NCBI GenBank assembly: GCA_041748315.1
Contig: JBGTDM010000014.1
Span: 1-9,059 of the forward strand
Source: CALMEE01 sp041748315
GTDB lineage: Bacteria; Planctomycetota; Planctomycetia; Pirellulales; Pirellulaceae
Direction of reading: 5' to 3'
DNA: 9,059 nucleotides
In this document: positions 5,032 to 9,059 of the stretch, piece by piece
Layout of the letters: each line of letters starts with the position of its first letter
Numbering within the stretch: position 1 is the stretch's first letter
The notes under the pieces: model-generated
What the model was told of the DNA's origin: nothing
Databases searched by the model: none
The model's input: only the letters and a program-made list of their open reading frames with translations
Translations under genes and position numbers: made by a program

Positions 5032-6333
5032 ATGGATCGCCGCGAGTTCATTTCCGATTTTTCCCTTGCGCTTAGTTTGCTCGCCCCATTCGTAAACCTG
5101 ACCGAGGTCAATCTGGTCGGCAGATTGAACTTGCTTACCCACCGGATAGATCGATCCAATCGTTCCGAATGGGCTCGGCTCGTGCGGCAACAATTTCTCC
5201 TGGATGATGATATTATCCATTTGAATTGCGGAAGCATCGGAGCGACGCCTACACTGGTTGTCGACGCGATTGTTGAAAGCACTCGGCAATTGGAAGCCAA
5301 TCCTTTTCATCACCAATTTGGCGACGGCATTTACGCGGGAGTGGAAAAAGTTCGCGAAGACGGTGCTCAATTCTTTGGCGTCGACTTAAATGAGATAGCA
5401 ATCGTTGAAAATACCACGTCTGGGATGAATGCGCTGGCACAGGGACTTCAACTACAACGGGACGATGAAGTCTTGACGACAAACCACGAACATCCCGGGG
5501 GTATGACTTGCTGGCAACACCTTGCGTCGCGTGACGGTGTGGTCGTCCGTTATGTGCATTTGGATCGTTCAACTCTAAATCCACAAACGATCTTGGAACG
5601 AACCGAGGCGATGATAACGCCTCGGACACGGGCATTTAGCTTTTGCCACATCGACACGATTACCGGAATGCGCATGCCTATCGAATCGCTGGCCCACTTG
5701 GCGAGGGAGCGAGGAATATTCTTTGTTTGCGATGGCGCGCAGTCGGCCGGGATGTTTTCCGTCGATATTAATCGGCTCGGAGTTGACGCGTACGTTTGTA
5801 GCGGACACAAGTGGTTGTTAGGTCCTAAGGGAACTGGCTGGCTCTTCCTTCGGAAAGCCAGTCAAGAACGGTGCCGTGCCGCAGAACTTAAAGACTTCAG
5901 CGTTTACTCTGCGACCAAAGGCACCAAGAACTTGCCAAACGTAATTGGCCTTTTGGCTTCGCTTAAATTCCTCGAGTCGATTGGATTGCCAAACATCGAG
6001 CGGGAGATTGTCAAACTGGCCAACCATCTAAAAGAGCGACTCAAGCGGATTTCAGGGGTCACCCTATTAACGCCGGACGATCCGGAACTATCCGGGGGAA
6101 TTGTGACTGCCACCATTGATCCGAATTTGGGTAGTAGTTTCCAGCTTTCGCTGGCACTGTCAAACGAACATCGTGCTTTTGTTCGACCGGCCCAGATCAC
6201 CTACTCCAGGGTCGATGACCCGGACGTTCCGAGGGAAAACTACAACGCCATTCGATTTTCGACTCACATCTTTAACAGCGAATCAGAAATCGATCGAGTC
6301 GCGGATATTCTCGAAGGCATGCTGAAGGTATAA
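5032..6333 (+). CDS. Exported class V aminotransferase-fold PLP enzyme (isopenicillin-N-epimerase/cysteine-desulfurase-like)
   Basis: The 433-residue product carries fold type I PLP motifs: L-N-C-G-S-I-G near residue 64, E-N-T-T-S-G at 126-131, N-H-E-H-P-G-G near 151, D-G-A-Q (D234, pyridine-nitrogen contact) and S-G-H-K-W-L-L-G-P-K-G with the likely Schiff-base lysine K260 after H259. This is the class V aminotransferase pattern shared by isopenicillin N epimerase-like proteins, selenocysteine lyases and cysteine desulfurases. The exact reaction cannot be read from sequence. I chose the ATG at 5032 over an in-frame TTG at 4981 because it gives a twin-arginine-type leader (M-D-R-R-E-F-I, then S-L-A-L-S-L-L-A) and has GAGG at 5017-5020. 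Tat export of a folded, cofactor-loaded enzyme fits. The gene for a secreted propeller protein follows 77 bases downstream, probably in one operon. Confidence 0.9.
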   Translation: MDRREFISDFSLALSLLAPFVNLTEVNLVGRLNLLTHRIDRSNRSEWARLVRQQFLLDDDIIHLNCGSIGATPTLVVDAIVESTRQLEANPFHHQFGDGIYAGVEKVREDGAQFFGVDLNEIAIVENTTSGMNALAQGLQLQRDDEVLTTNHEHPGGMTCWQHLASRDGVVVRYVHLDRSTLNPQTILERTEAMITPRTRAFSFCHIDTITGMRMPIESLAHLARERGIFFVCDGAQSAGMFSVDINRLGVDAYVCSGHKWLLGPKGTGWLFLRKASQERCRAAELKDFSVYSATKGTKNLPNVIGLLASLKFLESIGLPNIEREIVKLANHLKERLKRISGVTLLTPDDPELSGGIVTATIDPNLGSSFQLSLALSNEHRAFVRPAQITYSRVDDPDVPRENYNAIRFSTHIFNSESEIDRVADILEGMLKV

Positions 6334-6410
6334 TGCCGCCGTGTCGCACCGTGCCTTTGGTGTCCTGACAAAACGCAGAACTCAATCATCCTCCATACAA
6401 ACTCCATACA

Positions 6411-8876
6411 ATGAAATCGCCAACAATGATTCGATTTTCACCTGTTCTCGTCATATTGATATTGGCTACCGCGGCCGCCAACGTGGTGGCCTCGCCCTTC
6501 CAAGACGCTACGCCGCCCAAGTATGTTCCAGCAAAGGCGTACCACGTCCTTCCCGAAACTCATAACAACGAGTCCGGTTATTTTTCGCTGAACGAAGGAC
6601 TCGACGGCAGTATTTATATCGGTACGACGTTCTACGGAGAGAATGCCTATCTCGTCGAATTTGACCCGAAACGAGAATCGCAGCGAATCGTACTCGATAC
6701 CAATCAGTTGTGCGGCACCAGTGCAACCGGCTACGCGGCGCAAGCAAAATTACATACTCGAAACGACGTTGGCCAATCCGGGCGAGTCTATGTTGGCAGT
6801 AAGCAAGGTTACCGGTTGGATGAATCAGATACCTCGGAGTATCCCGGCGGCTACGTCATGTATTACGATCCGCGGACCGGGTCGGGAAAATGCCTGGGCA
6901 TGCCGATGCCCGGTCAGGGTGTCATCGATGTCAAAGCCGACGAGGACCGCGGGCTAACCTACATCGTAACCTGCGAGGATCAACATTGGATGTTGGGCAG
7001 TACCGAAGAAACCTCGTATCGCGAGCTAGGTCCGATCCTGACCCCCTATGCAACGACGTTAATTGCATCCGACGGTTGTGGTTACGCAATTACGGAGGAT
7101 TTTCAACTCGCTCGGCATGATCCCGACACCAACTCGACCGAAGTCCGGCCCATTCTTGTCGACGGCACGCGCTGGTCGCGGGCCAACGAACTTTCCATTC
7201 CGACTTGGTTCCTCAGCCGCGATCGCCAACGGGCCTATTTGATTTTACTCAATGATACCAACCTTCTGGAAATTGACCTGGTATCCCGAGGACCCAATGT
7301 TCCGGTAGTCAGTCGCGGGAAAATGCTTTTGGGCAATAACCCGGATTCCCGATGCGGGATGGCGCTGGGCGCTGACGACAATGTGTACGCAGTCATTCGC
7401 ATCGACAACGATACTGGGTTTGGCGATGGCTATTTGCATCACCTCGTGAGGTTTTTACCGTCCACTAACGCAATGGAAGATCTCGGCGTGATCAAAGTCG
7501 AGAATCCGGATTTTTTTGATTGGGATGCGAAAGGGCCTGACGGAAACCCAAAACCCTGGACCCATGGATTTCATCGCTTACCAGACGGAACGCTAACCCC
7601 ACTTCACGCGCACATGGCGCTTATCACGACGGCGGACAACACAATTTATGTGATCGTGATTTATCCGTTTACCTTGCTAAAACTCGACCAGTTCCGAATC
7701 GATGATCCCGTATCCCCTGCTGAAAGCCAATTTGATCATTGTATTTCGATCATCGAACACACCGAGGCTGCGATCGATCAGTATACGCAAGTGGCGGAAA
7801 CCATTGCGAATCGCCATATCGCCGGAGGCGCAATTGGATTTCCATTTATACAGCAGTCATTGGCTCAGGACCTTTGGGGCCGAAGCGGGGGACTGGTCCA
7901 TATCGGATTCGATCGCGTATGGACCCAAGATCGAACCGAGCAACAGCAGGCAAACGACGTTGCACTGGTAGCATACGACGGGCCCGCCAGCGCCGGCGAC
8001 TTCGCGGAATTAACGAAGCTGAAAGATCGCGGCGTTTATCTGGTTGGATTTGGGGACCGGTCGCACGAGTCCGTTGGTCCGATTGCTGACTTGTGCGATG
8101 TTTGGTTCGAATCCAAAGCCAGCGGCAACGCAAGTACTGCCTCGCTCCATCAACTGGCCCTTGCCAATGCAGTTCATGGTTGGACTCTCATCGCTGAAGT
8201 TGTCGGTGCTTTAACCCGCAAGGGCAAGATGCCAACGATGTGGAAAAGCTATTCGTATGACGACGGACGCCCGTGGGGTGAGAAATATTTTTTGAAGAAG
8301 CAATTCCACGATGACTTGCAGGTTGCTCCGATCGAGCCAGGCGTATTGGGCAAGCGTTATTTGCGACAGATTCGTTACCCGATCGAGCGACTGAAGATGC
8401 AGGCGGCTCAGTTCAGCCGGGCCGCGCAGACGATTCACAGCGAAATTCAAGCCGGCAACAAAATCTATATTGCCTGGCAAGGCCACATGCCCCCCACGTA
8501 CATTGGCAAATCGGCTAGTGATCCTTGGGCGGTTGCGGCCGAGCTTCATCCGTTTCTCGAAACGCAAGTCGAGTCATTTGATTCCGGCGTGCCGGACGGT
8601 GCTCAGGTCATTGCGCTTGGTTACCATGGTCACGACCCTATCGAGCGAGAACTCTGGCAACGCAAAAACTTGCGGGTGATTCATTTTTCCGGCGACCACC
8701 CCGATCCGCAATGGCGGCAATATCGATGGATGCCGCAGCACATCGACCTGGGCTACGCGTTTGGCGACGCGTGCGTATCGGTCGACGATTATCCGATTCG
8801 GCTTTTTGCGCCTAGTGGAATCGCTCAGTTGATTGCCTACCAAGCCATCTTGGCCGAGTTGACTGAGTTGCAATAA
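6411..8876 (+). CDS. Large exported protein: beta-propeller-like N-terminal half, SIS-like C-terminal half
   Basis: The 821-residue product begins with a Sec-type signal peptide (hydrophobic residues 11-27, likely cut after A-N-V-V-A-S). Residues about 40-430 show repeated blade-like strands with G-S-I-Y-I-G, G-R-V-Y-V-G, N-V-Y-A-V and T-I-Y-V-I patterns, as in six- or seven-bladed propellers. From about 440 the character changes to alternating helices and strands. I-A-G-G-A-I-G-F at 470-477, V-A-L-V-A-Y-D-G-P-A-S-A-G-D at 517-530 and G-V-Y-L-V-G-F-G-D at 541-549 suggest a Rossmann-like sugar-isomerase (SIS) fold. A second half, K-I-Y-I-A-W-Q-G-H at 684-692 and Q-V-I-A-L-G-Y-H-G-H at 732-741, may be another. 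SIS domains bind phosphosugars, so an exported one would be unusual; the assignment is by eye. A second ATG at 6426 would shorten the leader by five residues. It is probably co-transcribed with the PLP enzyme. Confidence 0.82.
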   Translation: MKSPTMIRFSPVLVILILATAAANVVASPFQDATPPKYVPAKAYHVLPETHNNESGYFSLNEGLDGSIYIGTTFYGENAYLVEFDPKRESQRIVLDTNQLCGTSATGYAAQAKLHTRNDVGQSGRVYVGSKQGYRLDESDTSEYPGGYVMYYDPRTGSGKCLGMPMPGQGVIDVKADEDRGLTYIVTCEDQHWMLGSTEETSYRELGPILTPYATTLIASDGCGYAITEDFQLARHDPDTNSTEVRPILVDGTRWSRANELSIPTWFLSRDRQRAYLILLNDTNLLEIDLVSRGPNVPVVSRGKMLLGNNPDSRCGMALGADDNVYAVIRIDNDTGFGDGYLHHLVRFLPSTNAMEDLGVIKVENPDFFDWDAKGPDGNPKPWTHGFHRLPDGTLTPLHAHMALITTADNTIYVIVIYPFTLLKLDQFRIDDPVSPAESQFDHCISIIEHTEAAIDQYTQVAETIANRHIAGGAIGFPFIQQSLAQDLWGRSGGLVHIGFDRVWTQDRTEQQQANDVALVAYDGPASAGDFAELTKLKDRGVYLVGFGDRSHESVGPIADLCDVWFESKASGNASTASLHQLALANAVHGWTLIAEVVGALTRKGKMPTMWKSYSYDDGRPWGEKYFLKKQFHDDLQVAPIEPGVLGKRYLRQIRYPIERLKMQAAQFSRAAQTIHSEIQAGNKIYIAWQGHMPPTYIGKSASDPWAVAAELHPFLETQVESFDSGVPDGAQVIALGYHGHDPIERELWQRKNLRVIHFSGDHPDPQWRQYRWMPQHIDLGYAFGDACVSVDDYPIRLFAPSGIAQLIAYQAILAELTELQ

Positions 8877-8919
8877 GAATTCAACATCGGAAGTCTGTTC
8901 CCGACGAAGATTGAATCGA

Positions 8920-9050
8920 CTAGCCCGCATTTCTCACAACGATGACTTTTGCGTTGGCGATCGCTCGATTGTAGGGCAAATGTCAGTGTTGTGGGCAACG
9001 GTGCGTTCAGGTCAAAGTGTCGGCCTGAGGATGTGTCGGCCTGAGGACAG
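8920..9050 (-). repeat. Right copy of the 131-bp inverted repeat
   Basis: Reverse complement of 51-181 with two mismatches. It begins 44 bases after the stop of the propeller gene, so any transcription terminator for that gene would have to lie in this short gap or in the repeat. None with a stem and T-run was seen. The outer flank (9051-9059) does not match the left outer flank, so the repeat ends here. Confidence 0.9.
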
Positions 9051-9059
9051 CGACGGTCT

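Overview
The window looks like chromosomal DNA of a marine-type planctomycete (Pirellulaceae, Rhodopirellula-like). The reasons are the mixed GC content, intergenic DNA packed with palindromic modules, a small membrane protein beginning M-S-D-S-P-Y-Q-P-P (a start common in planctomycete membrane proteins), a twin-arginine PLP enzyme, and a long secreted propeller protein. The genus is an inference; no rRNA or marker gene is present.

Layout. (1) Positions 51-181 and 8920-9050 are a near-perfect 131-bp inverted repeat (129 of 131 positions match, no gaps) bracketing almost the whole window. (2) Positions 434 to about 956 and 3955-4531 are two direct copies, about 96% identical by eye over their first 350 bp, of a half-kilobase non-coding repeat made of hairpin modules and 102-bp tandem units. 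(3) Between these copies, all on the minus strand, is an integron-type gene cassette array: four short genes, each followed by an attC-like palindrome, one cassette with no convincing gene, and a truncated sixth cassette. No integrase is in the window, so it is best called a CALIN (attC cluster lacking an integrase). The strongest support is that the first bases of most cassettes are complementary to the R'' box of that cassette's own attC: 10/10, 8/8, 7/7, 7/8, and a weak 5/8 for one. (4) Positions 4532-4868 are a decayed N-terminal fragment that may be a transposase, cut by repeat copy 2. (5) On the plus strand are an exported class V aminotransferase-fold PLP enzyme and an 821-residue exported protein with a beta-propeller-like N-terminal half and a SIS-like C-terminal half. 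They are 77 bp apart and probably form one transcription unit.

How it fits together. The cassette genes are a zinc-peptidase-like protein, a zinc-ribbon plus PTS-EIIA-like protein lacking the usual C-terminal helix, a three-helix membrane protein with a BON-like tail, and a two-helix membrane protein. All read in the same direction, as expected for an array fed from one end. The gene-poor fifth cassette carries a sigma70-like promoter (TTGATT, 17 bp, GATAAT) pointing at the others. Both array ends are broken at the repeat copies: cassette 1 keeps only the left arm of its attC and cassette 6 loses its start. The repeats therefore either inserted into or recombined with a longer array, and being direct copies they could delete or duplicate the 3.5-kb unit. 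The PLP enzyme and propeller protein show no link to the array and look like host genes.
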